Assembly (NCBI RefSeq): GCF_029223285.1
Contig: NZ_JARHUJ010000008.1
Coordinates: 62,001-126,000 of the forward strand
Length of the DNA: 64,000 nt
Direction: 5' to 3'
Source of the DNA: Paraflavitalea sp. CAU 1676
GTDB lineage: Bacteria; Bacteroidota; Bacteroidia; Chitinophagales; Chitinophagaceae
This document shows, one piece after another, positions 44,436 through 53,473 of the stretch. The notes beneath the pieces are model-generated. The model worked only from the letters and a program-made list of their open reading frames with translations, was not told the DNA's origin and did no database searches. The translations under genes and the position numbers were made by a program. Every line of letters starts with the position of its first letter. Positions within the stretch are counted from its first letter, which is position 1.

Positions 44436-45068
44436 ATGATAGAAGCGCTGACCAGTTATTTGCTTCAGCATAAAAGCATCAGCATCCCGGGGCTCGGTAC
44501 CGTTTATATAGAGCGGATACCGGCGCAAACCGATTTTATCAATAAGCAGATACTGCCGCCTTCTTACCATTTCCGGTTCGATAAGTATTTCGATGCGCCG
44601 GATAAGGAGTTCTTCACCTACCTGGCCCAGCAAAAGGACATGGCCGATTATGAGGCCATTAAATGGTACAATGAATGGGCCTATGAGCTGCGCAACCGCC
44701 TGCGTACGGAAGACAGCGTGGAGTGGAAGGGAGTAGGCGCCCTGCGTAAAGATGTATCCGGCGAGATCGTATTCGAAGCCGCGGGGGCCATCGCCTCACC
44801 CCAGGAGCCCGCTCCTGCCATAAGGGTTATCCATAGCAATACACAACACACCATGCTGGTGGGCGACCGTGAAGTGATCCGGGAGATTTCACCCACCGAA
44901 ATGGCCGATCCTTTTGCAGAGGAAGCCGATGGCGCCAAAAATACCTGGTGGATCTACGCCATCATCATCGCGGCGATCGCTTTAAGCGCCATCTTTTTCC
45001 ATTTCTACAAGAATGGCTTTTCCCCCTCTTCTACGGGCAATCAGCAGCCCGTGGGCATTTCCCAATAG
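44436..45068 (+). CDS. HU-CCDC81-like membrane protein
   Basis: A 210-residue protein with an N-terminal pair of HU-like, CCDC81-type domains (SYLLQHKSISIPGLGTVYI and WKGVGALRKDVSGEIVF), a Pro/Ala-rich linker, one membrane helix at about 168-188 (WWIYAIIIAAIALSAIFF) and a short C-terminal tail. In Bacteroidota, proteins of this type usually end in a periplasmic SPOR domain that binds denuded peptidoglycan; none is present here. The domain may couple the nucleoid or cytoplasmic partners to the envelope. Confidence 0.8.
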   Translation: MIEALTSYLLQHKSISIPGLGTVYIERIPAQTDFINKQILPPSYHFRFDKYFDAPDKEFFTYLAQQKDMADYEAIKWYNEWAYELRNRLRTEDSVEWKGVGALRKDVSGEIVFEAAGAIASPQEPAPAIRVIHSNTQHTMLVGDREVIREISPTEMADPFAEEADGAKNTWWIYAIIIAAIALSAIFFHFYKNGFSPSSTGNQQPVGISQ

Positions 45069-45147
45069 GCCCGGGAGCTTGGTCGATAATGGCATTTCAG
45101 TACGCTGAAATCCATATAGATTCCCTTTCTTTGCAACCGTAGAAAAA

Positions 45148-46041
45148 ATGGACAAGATTCACTATACATATTGCCCCGCCTGCAAGGGCACGGCCATTCA
45201 ACCGGTACTCACCGTTGAGGACTACACTGTTTCGCACGAAACATTTGCCGTATGGCATTGCAATAGCTGCACGCTACGGTTTACGCAGGATATTCCGGCC
45301 GCCTCCGCTATCGGAAAGTATTACCAGTCCGAAAATTATATCTCCCATACCAACACCAGCAAAGGGCTGGTGAACAGGTTATATCATATCGTTCGCAATT
45401 ATACACTGGGCAGTAAGAAAAAACTGATACGGTCAGTAAGCAGCCGTAACACAGGCACGCTGCTCGATGTAGGCGCGGGGGTAGGTGCTTTCGCCGCCTA
45501 TATGCGCCAGCAGGGCTGGCAGGTAACCGGGCTCGAGCCGGATGCCGAAACCCGTAAGCGTGCACAGGAGCAAAACCGGATCGCTTTACAGGATACAGCC
45601 GATCTTTTCAAGCTGCCCGCCGCAAATTTTGACGTGATCACGATGTGGCATGTGCTGGAACATGTGCATCAGCTGGATGAATACCTCATTCAATTAAAAG
45701 CGCTATTGAAACCCGGTGGTGTATTGCTGATTGCCGTACCGAACTACACATCGCACGATGCTGCTCATTACCAGCAATACTGGGCTGCCTACGATGTGCC
45801 GCGCCACCTGTACCACTTCTCACCCGCTTCCGTACGCACGCTGTTGCAACAGCAGGGCCTTTCGCTGAAGAACATCAAACCCATGTGGTTCGATAGTTTC
45901 TATGTGAGCCTGCTGAGCGAGAAATACAAAACAGGAAAAGCCAGCATCGTAAAAGGATTCTGGCGTGGTTTTGTGTCGAACCTCAAAGCGGCCGGCAATA
46001 AGGAAAAGTGCAGCTCGCTGATCTACCTTATCACCAAGTAA
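45148..46041 (+). CDS. SAM-dependent methyltransferase with N-terminal zinc ribbon
   Basis: A 297-residue protein. Residues 8-42 carry a CPAC..CNSC pair of Cys motifs (a likely zinc ribbon). A class I methyltransferase follows with LLDVGAGVGAF (motif I), GLEPD (acidic end of strand 2) and MWHVLEHVHQLDEYL. This organisation is common in methyltransferases of cell-surface sugar or lipid pathways. The substrate is unknown. It converges tail to tail with the cyclotransferase, three bases apart. Confidence 0.87.
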   Translation: MDKIHYTYCPACKGTAIQPVLTVEDYTVSHETFAVWHCNSCTLRFTQDIPAASAIGKYYQSENYISHTNTSKGLVNRLYHIVRNYTLGSKKKLIRSVSSRNTGTLLDVGAGVGAFAAYMRQQGWQVTGLEPDAETRKRAQEQNRIALQDTADLFKLPAANFDVITMWHVLEHVHQLDEYLIQLKALLKPGGVLLIAVPNYTSHDAAHYQQYWAAYDVPRHLYHFSPASVRTLLQQQGLSLKNIKPMWFDSFYVSLLSEKYKTGKASIVKGFWRGFVSNLKAAGNKEKCSSLIYLITK

Positions 46042-46044
46042 TTC

Positions 46045-46860
46045 TTACAGTTTTATCTCGAAGAGGATCGGCCATTTTTTGCCGGTTACGTAGAGCTTAC
46101 CGGTTGCATGATCGTAAGCGATACCGTTCATCTCCATGCTGCCGGCATAAGCTGCCTGGGCTTCCTGGGCGAGGTTGTCGAGGTTGATCTGTCCCAGTAC
46201 TTTACCACCCACCGGATCGATCTTGAGGATCGTATTCTCTCCCCATTTATTAGCATAGAGCACGCCGTTCACATATTCCAGCTCGTTGATATTGTTGACC
46301 GGGTTGCCATTGTGAAAGACGGACACGGTATACTTAACCCGTAAAGAATCGGGGTCGAGGAAGTACAGGTTGCTGGAACCATCACTCATGATGAGAGAGG
46401 CTGTGTCGTGCGTCAATCCCCAGCCTTGCTTGGAGGGTATCCTGAATTCTCTGAGCTGTTTAAAGGTCTTGGCGTCATACACGAAACCTACTTCACTGGT
46501 CCAGGTAAGCATATATATCTTATCCTTGAACACGGTGATGCCTTCTCCAAAGTACTTGGCCCTGTCGAGCTTTACCTTGGTCGATACCTTGCCGGTAGCT
46601 TTGTCTACCACCCCCATTTCGGAAGGGTAGGGGCTGCTGTCTTCATTGCCGCCAGAGCTTTCGAGCAGCTGACCATTATAGAACTCCAGACCTTCGGTGA
46701 AATAGGAGGTATCGTGAGGCAGTTTATTGACTACGGTGAAAGGGATCACCGGTGGCGGTCCATCGGTTGTTCCCGAATTGGGAGTAACCGGAGGTTTATC
46801 GTCGGTACATGCACTTAAGGTGATTGCTGATATTATCGATATATAGAGAATGTTCTTCAT
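46045..46860 (-). CDS. Glutaminyl-peptide cyclotransferase-like lipoprotein
   Basis: A 271-residue lipoprotein (lipobox TLSAC, Cys18) with a five-bladed beta-propeller of the plant-type glutaminyl cyclase family: FTEGLEFYNGQLLESSGG, YFGEGITVFKDKIYMLTW, GWGLTHDTASLIMSDGS and NELEYVNGVLYANKWGE. Such enzymes convert N-terminal Gln to pyroglutamate on exported proteins, a modification frequent in Bacteroidota periplasmic proteins, whose signal peptides often end before Gln, as at several genes here. Confidence 0.9.
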   Translation of the reverse strand: MKNILYISIISAITLSACTDDKPPVTPNSGTTDGPPPVIPFTVVNKLPHDTSYFTEGLEFYNGQLLESSGGNEDSSPYPSEMGVVDKATGKVSTKVKLDRAKYFGEGITVFKDKIYMLTWTSEVGFVYDAKTFKQLREFRIPSKQGWGLTHDTASLIMSDGSSNLYFLDPDSLRVKYTVSVFHNGNPVNNINELEYVNGVLYANKWGENTILKIDPVGGKVLGQINLDNLAQEAQAAYAGSMEMNGIAYDHATGKLYVTGKKWPILFEIKL

Positions 46861-46878
46861 AATTATATGGTGCTCAAA

Positions 46879-46901
46879 GGGTCAAAAATACAATTTGACC
46901 C
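46879..46901. promoter_or_regulatory. Perfect inverted repeat over the cyclotransferase promoter
   Basis: GGGTCAAA-N7-TTTGACCC is a perfect 8-bp dyad. The minus-strand -7 element TATTTTTG (46883-46890) lies inside it, so a bound regulator would block the promoter. Confidence 0.55.
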
Positions 46902-46992
46902 TACATTAACCGTTTTCCATCCCCGAAAATTTTGGTAAAGTGTTTTGAATTACAGAAAACTTTCATTTGCTTTACAGTAGCTTATCGATTGA

Positions 46993-47009
46993 GTACTATC
47001 CTTTAGTAC
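46993..47009. promoter_or_regulatory. Inverted repeat GTACTA-N5-TAGTAC
   Basis: A perfect 6-bp dyad in the leader or upstream region of the metalloprotease gene. It could be an operator; no function is shown. Confidence 0.3.
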
Positions 47010-47094
47010 AATTCATATCCTTACCTCACTTTCCTCTATTCCAATTTTCCTAAAGAATTTCCAGCCTGCCTCCGTGCAGATAAATCCTGATGAA

Positions 47095-47138
47095 AACGAC
47101 TTCCATTACCTATGTGAAGCTCCACAAAGAAAGTCGTT
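47095..47138 (+). promoter_or_regulatory. Possible leader hairpin of the metalloprotease gene
   Basis: AACGACTT and AAGTCGTT are complementary 8-mers 28 bases apart; the second ends three bases before the ATG. Pairing would fold the leader beside the start codon. Confidence 0.35.
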
Positions 47139-47141
47139 ACC

Positions 47142-48395
47142 ATGAAACATTTTGTACTTGCTTGCTTATTGCTGTACACTACCTGCTGTGCTTACGCGCA
47201 ACGTAGTTGTGCCTCTTTCGAATACCAGCAACAAAAGATACAATCGGATCCCTTACTCGCCCAACGACTGGCAAAAGCGCTTACTCCCCGTCACGAAGAT
47301 ATTATGCTCAATGGTGCCGATGCGCCGCCTCCCGTTATCATCAGGATCCCGGTGGTCGTTCATATATTGTACAACAAACCTGCCAATAACATCACCGATG
47401 TGCAGATCAGATCGCAGATCGATGTGCTGAATAAAGATTACAGAAAGCTCAACAGCGATAGCGTTTTTATACCTGCTTATTTCAAACACCTTGCGGCGGA
47501 TTGCCGCATCGGGTTCGAGTTGGCAAAGCTCGATCCATCAGGAAAGGCTACTACCGGTATTGTGCGCAAGAGCACTTCGGCGCAAACCTTCGGCCTCGAT
47601 GACCGCATCAAGTTCACCGCCCGCGGTGGATCGGATGCCTGGGATGCCGATAGTTACCTCAACCTTTGGGTAGGCGATCTGTCGGGCGGCTTACAGGGCT
47701 ATGCGAGTGTGCTGGGTTGTGATAAATCGGTAGATGGCGTTGCCATCGCTGCCAGCGCCTTTGGAACAACAGGCACGGCTACTGCACCCTATAACAAAGG
47801 CCGCACAGCTACGCATGAAATAGGGCATTGGCTGGGCCTGCGGCATATCTGGGGCGATGCGCTTTGCGGCGATGACCAGGTAGATGATACACCGCCACAA
47901 CGTTCACCCAGCCGAAGCTGTCCCAAAGGCGTTGTGATCAGTTGCGGCAGTGGTCCCTATGGCGATATGTACAACAACTTCATGGATTTTACAGACGATG
48001 CCTGTCTCAACCTGTTTACAACCGGGCAGCGCAATAAGATGAGGGAGTTGTTTTTGCCGGGCGGCGTTCGTTATTCTTTATTGTCATCAAAAGGACTCAC
48101 CGGCACAGGCATCATTGAACCCGACAAACCGGTCGAGGATCCGGTAAGGATCATTCAAAATACCATCAGGCTCTATCCCAATCCAGCACCTATTTTCTTC
48201 ACGGTAAGCGAAACCAGCGAACGGCCTCTGACCGGTAAGCTCATTACACTCACCAATCGCTTCGGACAGAAGACACTGCAAAAACGCATCACCCGCAGCA
48301 ATGAGTCCATCAGCATCCAGCACCTGCCGGATGGGGTGTACATCATCACGATTGAAGGTGATGCGAAGTCTTATAAATTAATGAAAGGTCAATAG
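47142..48395 (+). CDS. M43-family metalloprotease with type IX secretion sorting domain
   Basis: This 417-residue exported zinc protease (cytophagalysin/pappalysin family) has a signal peptide (ends CAYAQ), a prodomain of about 60 residues, and a catalytic domain with HEIGHWLGLRH (zinc ligands His225, His229, His235; Glu226 catalytic) and the downstream Met-turn NNFMDFTDD. Four Cys residues follow around DDTPPQ..SCPKG. The last 80 residues (IRLYPNPAPIF..PDGVYIITIEG) form a type A T9SS C-terminal sorting domain, so the protease should reach the cell surface or medium. Confidence 0.93.
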   Translation: MKHFVLACLLLYTTCCAYAQRSCASFEYQQQKIQSDPLLAQRLAKALTPRHEDIMLNGADAPPPVIIRIPVVVHILYNKPANNITDVQIRSQIDVLNKDYRKLNSDSVFIPAYFKHLAADCRIGFELAKLDPSGKATTGIVRKSTSAQTFGLDDRIKFTARGGSDAWDADSYLNLWVGDLSGGLQGYASVLGCDKSVDGVAIAASAFGTTGTATAPYNKGRTATHEIGHWLGLRHIWGDALCGDDQVDDTPPQRSPSRSCPKGVVISCGSGPYGDMYNNFMDFTDDACLNLFTTGQRNKMRELFLPGGVRYSLLSSKGLTGTGIIEPDKPVEDPVRIIQNTIRLYPNPAPIFFTVSETSERPLTGKLITLTNRFGQKTLQKRITRSNESISIQHLPDGVYIITIEGDAKSYKLMKGQ

Positions 48396-48409
48396 CCTTT
48401 ACGACCAGA

Positions 48410-49543
48410 TCATCCCATCATCATATTGGCTACTTTTTCACCCACAATGGGCGCCAGGGCAACCCCCATACCGCTCATGCGTACGGCGCAATAAATGTCG
48501 GTGGTAATTTCTTTCACGACGGGCATCTTCTCCGCGCCCATGCCCATGATGCCGCTCCAGCGGTCGGTGATGGCGTATTCTTTGCCCGGTAATATGTATT
48601 TGGAAAGGAAGCGCTCCAGCTCTTTCTGGATGGTGTCGGTAGTGGTCATGGTAGTGGTGCGCTCGGCATCGAATGCCTTGTTACGGGCGCCACCCAGCAA
48701 TACACGGTTGCCGATATTGCGGAAGTAATAATATCCTTCATCAAAATGGAAAGTGCCATTGAGTTTGAGGTCTTGTATGGCCGAAGTAACAAGTACCTGG
48801 CCGCGTGCAGGAATGATCTCGATAGAGGGCAGTAGTTCTTTGGCAAATGCATTGGTACAGATAAGCAGTTTGCCGGTGGTGAACCGGATATCCTGGTTGG
48901 TGTACAGTACAATTTTGCCGAGTATCTTTTCGTAGCGGGTGATCTCTACGCCGTTGAATACGGTGATGCCCATCGATTGTACCAGCTGCAGTAGTGCCTG
49001 GCAGAGTTTGCCGGAATGCAGGTAGCCTTCCATTTTATTTTCGACGAGGTGGGCTACATGTTGAAACCCGAAATCACTGATCTTTTTATCGGAGAGTTTG
49101 AAGGTCTGACTTGTTTTGACGGCCGATTTTAATTTCTTGTTGACAGTAGCCATCGTTTCTTCCAGAGCTTCCACACCGGGATCGTTATCGGATGCGATCA
49201 TTTCGTAACCACCGCAGAGTTCGAAGTCGATGAGTTTTTCGTCGAGCACTTTGCGGATGCGTTGCAGGCCCTGGAAGCGCATGCTGACCAGCTCGAGGGT
49301 TTTGTCTTCACCCATTTTGGTGAAGTCTTCCTGCAGTTCGGTCACACTGCCAAAACAGGCAAAACCTGCGTTACGGGTGCTGGCGCCGGTGGGGATGATG
49401 CCCCGGTCGACGATGGCCACCGACCATTTAGGATTTTGTTTTTTGATATAATAAGCGCTCCACAAACCAACCAGTCCACTGCCAATAATGATAACATCTT
49501 TCGGTGCGTAAAAACTTTCTTTTTCCCAAATGGAGATCTGCAT
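48410..49543 (-). CDS. DadA/DAO-type FAD-dependent oxidoreductase
   Basis: A 377-residue flavoenzyme with a dinucleotide-binding motif after a short N-terminal extension (VIIIGSGLVGLWSAYYIKK, GxGxxG at 22-27), the RNAGFACFGS loop and the family C-terminal GVALAPIVGEKVANMM with its YCAVRMSGMG. It likely oxidises an amine or amino acid (glycine/D-amino acid oxidase family); the substrate is unknown. It ends 14 bases from the M43 stop, in convergent orientation. Confidence 0.87.
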   Translation of the reverse strand: MQISIWEKESFYAPKDVIIIGSGLVGLWSAYYIKKQNPKWSVAIVDRGIIPTGASTRNAGFACFGSVTELQEDFTKMGEDKTLELVSMRFQGLQRIRKVLDEKLIDFELCGGYEMIASDNDPGVEALEETMATVNKKLKSAVKTSQTFKLSDKKISDFGFQHVAHLVENKMEGYLHSGKLCQALLQLVQSMGITVFNGVEITRYEKILGKIVLYTNQDIRFTTGKLLICTNAFAKELLPSIEIIPARGQVLVTSAIQDLKLNGTFHFDEGYYYFRNIGNRVLLGGARNKAFDAERTTTMTTTDTIQKELERFLSKYILPGKEYAITDRWSGIMGMGAEKMPVVKEITTDIYCAVRMSGMGVALAPIVGEKVANMMMG

Positions 49544-49670
49544 ACGGTTTATTTATAGAATACTGGTACTATGTTTGAATTTACTCTTTGCAGGGAAGAA
49601 GTGCAATTTTTTGCGTATGAATTTGCCCACACACATACGGAAAAACCAATCAGAATATTGTACGTTTGTG

Positions 49671-49678
49671 GTGGACAT
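49671..49678 (+). promoter_or_regulatory. -7 element of the DUF4197 gene, TACGTTTG
   Basis: An exact TAnnTTTG match 45 bases before the lipoprotein start. It argues against translation from in-frame Met codons further upstream. Confidence 0.5.
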
Positions 49679-49723
49679 ACAACAAAATTAATCGACAATC
49701 CATTCGCCCTCAAATTATTCCTA

Positions 49724-50446
49724 ATGAAAAGATCGGTCTACGCCCTACTGCTCTGTACCATTACCTTTAGCAGCTGTGAAACTGCTCATCAGATCCTGAA
49801 AGATTATGGCCAAACCGCCAACGGCGGTTTAACGAATGCCGACATTGTGTCGGGTTTAAAGGAAGCGCTTTCGGTGGGCGCCCAGCAATCATCGAATCAG
49901 TTATCGGCCCTCGACGGGTTTTTCAAGAATGCAGCGATCAAGATATTGTTGCCCGCAGAGGCGCAGAAGGTAGAAAAGACGCTGCGTGATGTTGGCCTGG
50001 GCAGCCTGGTCGACAAAGCCATCCTGTCGGTAAACCGTGCTGCGGAAGATGCTGCCAAATCGGCTGCTCCCATTTTCATCAATGCGGTGAAGACCATGAG
50101 CATCCAGGATGCCCTGGGTATTTTGAAAGGCGGCGATTTTGCAGCCACCAATTACCTGAAGGATAAAACTACGGCGCAGTTGACGGAAGCTTTCCGTCCG
50201 GTGATCGAACAATCCCTCAGTAAAGTAGGCGCTACGAAATACTGGTCGGATGTATTTACCAATTACAACCGTTTTGCCACGAACAAGATCAATCCCGACC
50301 TGGCCAGTTTTGTAACGGGCAAAGCGATGGATGGTATTTTTTACCAGGTGAGTCTCGAAGAGCAGAAGATCCGCAAAGATCCTGTTGCGCGCACTACCGA
50401 GATCTTGAAGAAAGTATTCGGCAGCAAGCAGGCGCAGGGAAGCTAA
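49724..50446 (+). CDS. DUF4197 lipoprotein
   Basis: This 240-residue lipoprotein (lipobox TFSSC, Cys18) consists of the helical DUF4197 domain: LTNADIVSGLKEALSVGAQQS, in part, FFKNAAIKILLPAEAQKVE, and TDVF-type tail TKYWSDVFTNYNRFATNKINP, in part, then LASFVTGKAMDGIFYQV. The family is widespread in Bacteroidota and proteobacteria and its function is not known. The longer in-frame ORF starting at 49571 would bury the signal peptide and cross the promoter. Confidence 0.9.
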   Translation: MKRSVYALLLCTITFSSCETAHQILKDYGQTANGGLTNADIVSGLKEALSVGAQQSSNQLSALDGFFKNAAIKILLPAEAQKVEKTLRDVGLGSLVDKAILSVNRAAEDAAKSAAPIFINAVKTMSIQDALGILKGGDFAATNYLKDKTTAQLTEAFRPVIEQSLSKVGATKYWSDVFTNYNRFATNKINPDLASFVTGKAMDGIFYQVSLEEQKIRKDPVARTTEILKKVFGSKQAQGS

Positions 50447-50543
50447 TGTATTTGACAAACCTACCGGTGGTTGACAGCAGTAAACGTGCGTCAACCCGGT
50501 CCAGGCCATAAACGTTTTCTGGTTCCAACTTCAACCAATGCAG

Positions 50544-50570
50544 GCGACCCTCCGGGGTCGCTTTGCTTTT
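50544..50570 (+). terminator. Terminator of the DUF4197 gene
   Basis: A perfect 7-bp stem GCGACCC / GGGTCGC with a TCCG loop, followed by TTTGCTTTT. Confidence 0.7.
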
Positions 50571-50677
50571 AGGGGCTTGTGGGAAAGAACCGGTTGACCG
50601 CCAATCCGCCGCGGGTTAGATTTATTTGGTTCCAGGAAATGCCGGTGTATTGGCGACTACGTATTGCTCTATAAACA

Positions 50678-50706
50678 AAGAGGCCGCATCATCGATGCGG
50701 CCTCTT
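50678..50706 (-). terminator. Terminator of lpdA
   Basis: A perfect 13-bp stem AAGAGGCCGCATC / GATGCGGCCTCTT with an ATC loop. On the minus strand it is followed by TGTTTAT, 24 bases behind the lpdA stop. Confidence 0.8.
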
Positions 50707-50729
50707 GTGTAATTATATCAGAGCATCCA

Positions 50730-52133
50730 TTAGAGGTGGATCGCCTCACCGTATGCAACTTCGATCGCATCTTTAATGCTTTCGCTGATGGTGGGGTGGG
50801 GGTGGATGCTGTTGAGTACTTCGTGATAAGTAGTTTCCAGTTTGCGGGCAACTACAGTTTCAATAATGATCTCGGTTACGTTGTAACCGATCATGTGGGT
50901 ACCTAACCACTCGCCGTACTTGGCATCGAAGATCACTTTTACGAAACCTTCTGTGTGGCCGGCGCCTACTGCTTTACCAGATGCGCTGAGCGGGAACTTG
51001 CCTACTTTGATCTCGTAGCCGGCTTCTTTGGCTTGCTTTTCAGTATAGCCTACAGAAGCTACTTCGGGTGTGCAATACGTACAGCCCGGTACGTTGCCGT
51101 AGTCGAGTGCCTCAGGCTGGTGGTTGTATTTCTTTTCGTTGTAGCCGATGTTCTCTACGCAGATGATACCTTCTTTCGAAGCTACGTGTGCCAGGGCCTG
51201 GCCGGGAACGCAGTCACCGATGGCATAGATACCGGGAACATTTGTTTGATAGTATTTGTCTACAGCGATCTTGCCTTTTTCAGTTTTAACACCTGTCTCT
51301 TCGAGACCGATGCCTTCGATGTTGGCGCTTACACCAACAGCGCTCAATAAAATGTCGGCTTCGAGGGTGATCTCTCCATTGGCTGTTTTTACTTTGGCTT
51401 TAACACCGGCACCGCTGGTGTCTACGCTGGTAACTTCAGCATTGGTGAGTACATCGATACCTTTCTTCTTGAACTGCTTTTCCAGTTCTTTGGAGATATC
51501 CTCATCTTCAACAGGAACGATCCTTGGCATGAACTCAACGATGGTCACCTTAGTGCCCATGCTTGCGTAGAAATAGCCAAACTCAACGCCGATGGCGCCG
51601 CTGCCTACTACGATCAGGCTCTTGGGTTTTTCGGGAAGCACCATGGCTTCGCGGTATCCGATGATCTTTTTGCCATCCTGCTTCAGGGCAGGCAGCTCAC
51701 GGCTGCGGCCACCGGTGGCAAGGATGATATGTTTACCTTCAACGACCTGCTTACTGCCGTCTGCGGCGGTAACTTCGATCTGACCTTTTGCAATCAGTTT
51801 ACCAAAACCCATCACCACATCGATCTTATTCTTCTTCATCAGGAACTGAACACCCTTGCTCATCTTATCGGCTGCACCGCGGCTGCGTTTGATCACAGCG
51901 GCGAAGTCGGCAGTACCGGAAGCTTCGATACCAAAATCTTTGGAGTGGTTGATATATTCCATAACCTGGGCACTCTTCAGGAGGGCCTTGGTGGGGATAC
52001 AACCCCAGTTGAGGCAGATACCTCCCAGGCTTTCTTTTTCGATAATTGCTGTCTTAAAACCCAGCTGGGCGGCACGGATTGCTGCCACGTATCCACCGGG
52101 GCCGCTACCGAGAACTACTACGTCGTATGCCAT
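50730..52133 (-). CDS. lpdA: Dihydrolipoamide dehydrogenase (E3)
   Basis: This 467-residue flavoprotein reoxidises dihydrolipoyl groups of 2-oxoacid dehydrogenases and the glycine cleavage system. FAD-binding GSGPGGYVAAIRAAQLG, redox disulfide GGICLNWGCIPTK (Cys40, Cys45), NAD-binding VVGSGAIGVEFG and C-terminal interface HPHPTISE with the catalytic His-Glu pair are all intact. It is monocistronic here. It is the natural partner of the E2 at 21.9-23.3 kb. Confidence 0.96.
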   Translation of the reverse strand: MAYDVVVLGSGPGGYVAAIRAAQLGFKTAIIEKESLGGICLNWGCIPTKALLKSAQVMEYINHSKDFGIEASGTADFAAVIKRSRGAADKMSKGVQFLMKKNKIDVVMGFGKLIAKGQIEVTAADGSKQVVEGKHIILATGGRSRELPALKQDGKKIIGYREAMVLPEKPKSLIVVGSGAIGVEFGYFYASMGTKVTIVEFMPRIVPVEDEDISKELEKQFKKKGIDVLTNAEVTSVDTSGAGVKAKVKTANGEITLEADILLSAVGVSANIEGIGLEETGVKTEKGKIAVDKYYQTNVPGIYAIGDCVPGQALAHVASKEGIICVENIGYNEKKYNHQPEALDYGNVPGCTYCTPEVASVGYTEKQAKEAGYEIKVGKFPLSASGKAVGAGHTEGFVKVIFDAKYGEWLGTHMIGYNVTEIIIETVVARKLETTYHEVLNSIHPHPTISESIKDAIEVAYGEAIHL

Positions 52134-52301
52134 ATGTGATGTACGATTTTAGATTTCAGATTTCTGAATATGAACACTTTATTGCTCAAAAGACCAGCGA
52201 AGCTACTCGAAAAACGCAAAAAAGCCAAATGAGCGCAATCTATAACATCAGATGGATAGGAGATGTTTATTGTGTAACTTCCTTCTCAAACCTATTGCCG
52301 C

Positions 52302-53438
52302 ATGAAGAAGGTAGCCCGGTATTTTCTCTATGTTATCCTTTCGATCCTGCTTATATTCTCCCTGTACGCTGTTGCCAGTGGTCGCACCTATCTGTTCAAA
52401 GCCGTTTGGTACAATTTTGCCGATATCGATGATTACGAAAAGTTCACCAACAATACGGTGGTCACGGGCGAACACCAGCCCTGGGATACGGCAGCCGCTT
52501 ACAACAAGGCAAACATGCCAGCCGACCTGCAGACCTTGCTGAAGGAGATCGGCACAGTGGCGGTGCTGGTGGTGCGCAACGATTCGTTGCTGTATGAGCG
52601 GTACGATGAAGGGTATACCGACAGTTCCTGGTCGGGTTCTTTTTCCATGGCCAAAAGCATTACGAGCCTGCTGGTGGGCGCGGCGCTCAAAGACGGCAGC
52701 ATCGGCTCCCTGCAGGATCCGGTAGGGAATTACCTGCCAGAATTTGCCGTGGGCAACAAGGCAGCGGTGAAGATCATCGATCTGCTCACGATGAGCAGTG
52801 GCAGTGATTGGGATGAATCATACTCCAATCCGCTATCGGTGACCACACAAGCCTACTACGGCAGCGATATTTATAAAACGGCTACGGGCGTCAACATCAT
52901 CCATACGCCAGGCACCTTGCATAGTTATAAATCCGGTGATACTCAATTGCTTGGGCTAATTGTCGAGAAGGCCACCGGCAAATCGCTAAGTGCCTATGCC
53001 TCCGAAAAGTTATGGAAACCACTGGGGGCCGAGCATCCGGCGCTGTGGAGTACCGACCATACAGGAGGCCATGAGAAGGCTTATTGTTGCTTCAATACCA
53101 ATGTGCGCGACTTTGCCCGGCTGGGCCGGCTGATGCTGGATAGCGGCCGCTGGAAAGGGTATGAGATCATTACCCCCGATTACTTCCAGGCCTCCATTAC
53201 GCCTTGCGGCATAAAAGATGAGGGCGGTAATGCCTGCGATTACTATGGGTATCAATGGTGGATCGTGCCTACCCGGCAGGATATCTATTATGCCCGCGGG
53301 ATTCTGGGGCAGTACATTATCATGATCCCGTCAAAGAATATGGTAGTGGTGCGGCTGGGCAAAAAGCGTTCGCCCGTGCGCATCAATGGCGCCCCGGCTG
53401 AGGTGGATGGACTGATCCGTTGGGCCGAGGGATTGTGA
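52302..53438 (+). CDS. Beta-lactamase-fold serine hydrolase (class C / PBP-like)
   Basis: A 378-residue protein with an uncleaved-type N-terminal membrane anchor or signal peptide (res 7-26) and a class C beta-lactamase domain. SMAK (Ser115-Lys118) is the nucleophile motif, and the second motif is YKS in HSYKSGD (about 208), with Ser in place of the usual Asn. The third motif HTG, common in class C, is not clearly placed; GGHEKAY or an equivalent may do. It is likely an esterase or peptidase on the periplasmic face, not an antibiotic-inactivating enzyme. Confidence 0.87.
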   Translation: MKKVARYFLYVILSILLIFSLYAVASGRTYLFKAVWYNFADIDDYEKFTNNTVVTGEHQPWDTAAAYNKANMPADLQTLLKEIGTVAVLVVRNDSLLYERYDEGYTDSSWSGSFSMAKSITSLLVGAALKDGSIGSLQDPVGNYLPEFAVGNKAAVKIIDLLTMSSGSDWDESYSNPLSVTTQAYYGSDIYKTATGVNIIHTPGTLHSYKSGDTQLLGLIVEKATGKSLSAYASEKLWKPLGAEHPALWSTDHTGGHEKAYCCFNTNVRDFARLGRLMLDSGRWKGYEIITPDYFQASITPCGIKDEGGNACDYYGYQWWIVPTRQDIYYARGILGQYIIMIPSKNMVVVRLGKKRSPVRINGAPAEVDGLIRWAEGL

Positions 53439-53473
53439 GGTAGAGGTCCGCAGTATGTTTTACGCATAGTTTT

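Noticed and set aside
45094-45111. Hairpin ATTTCAG-TACG-CTGAAAT before the methyltransferase gene
   Set aside because: No T-tract follows on either strand; too weak to call a terminator.
47090-47206. A 38-codon ORF overlapping the M43 protease start in another frame
   Set aside because: A leader-peptide role is conceivable, but the frame runs on into the signal peptide region and has no ribosome-binding site; chance is more likely.
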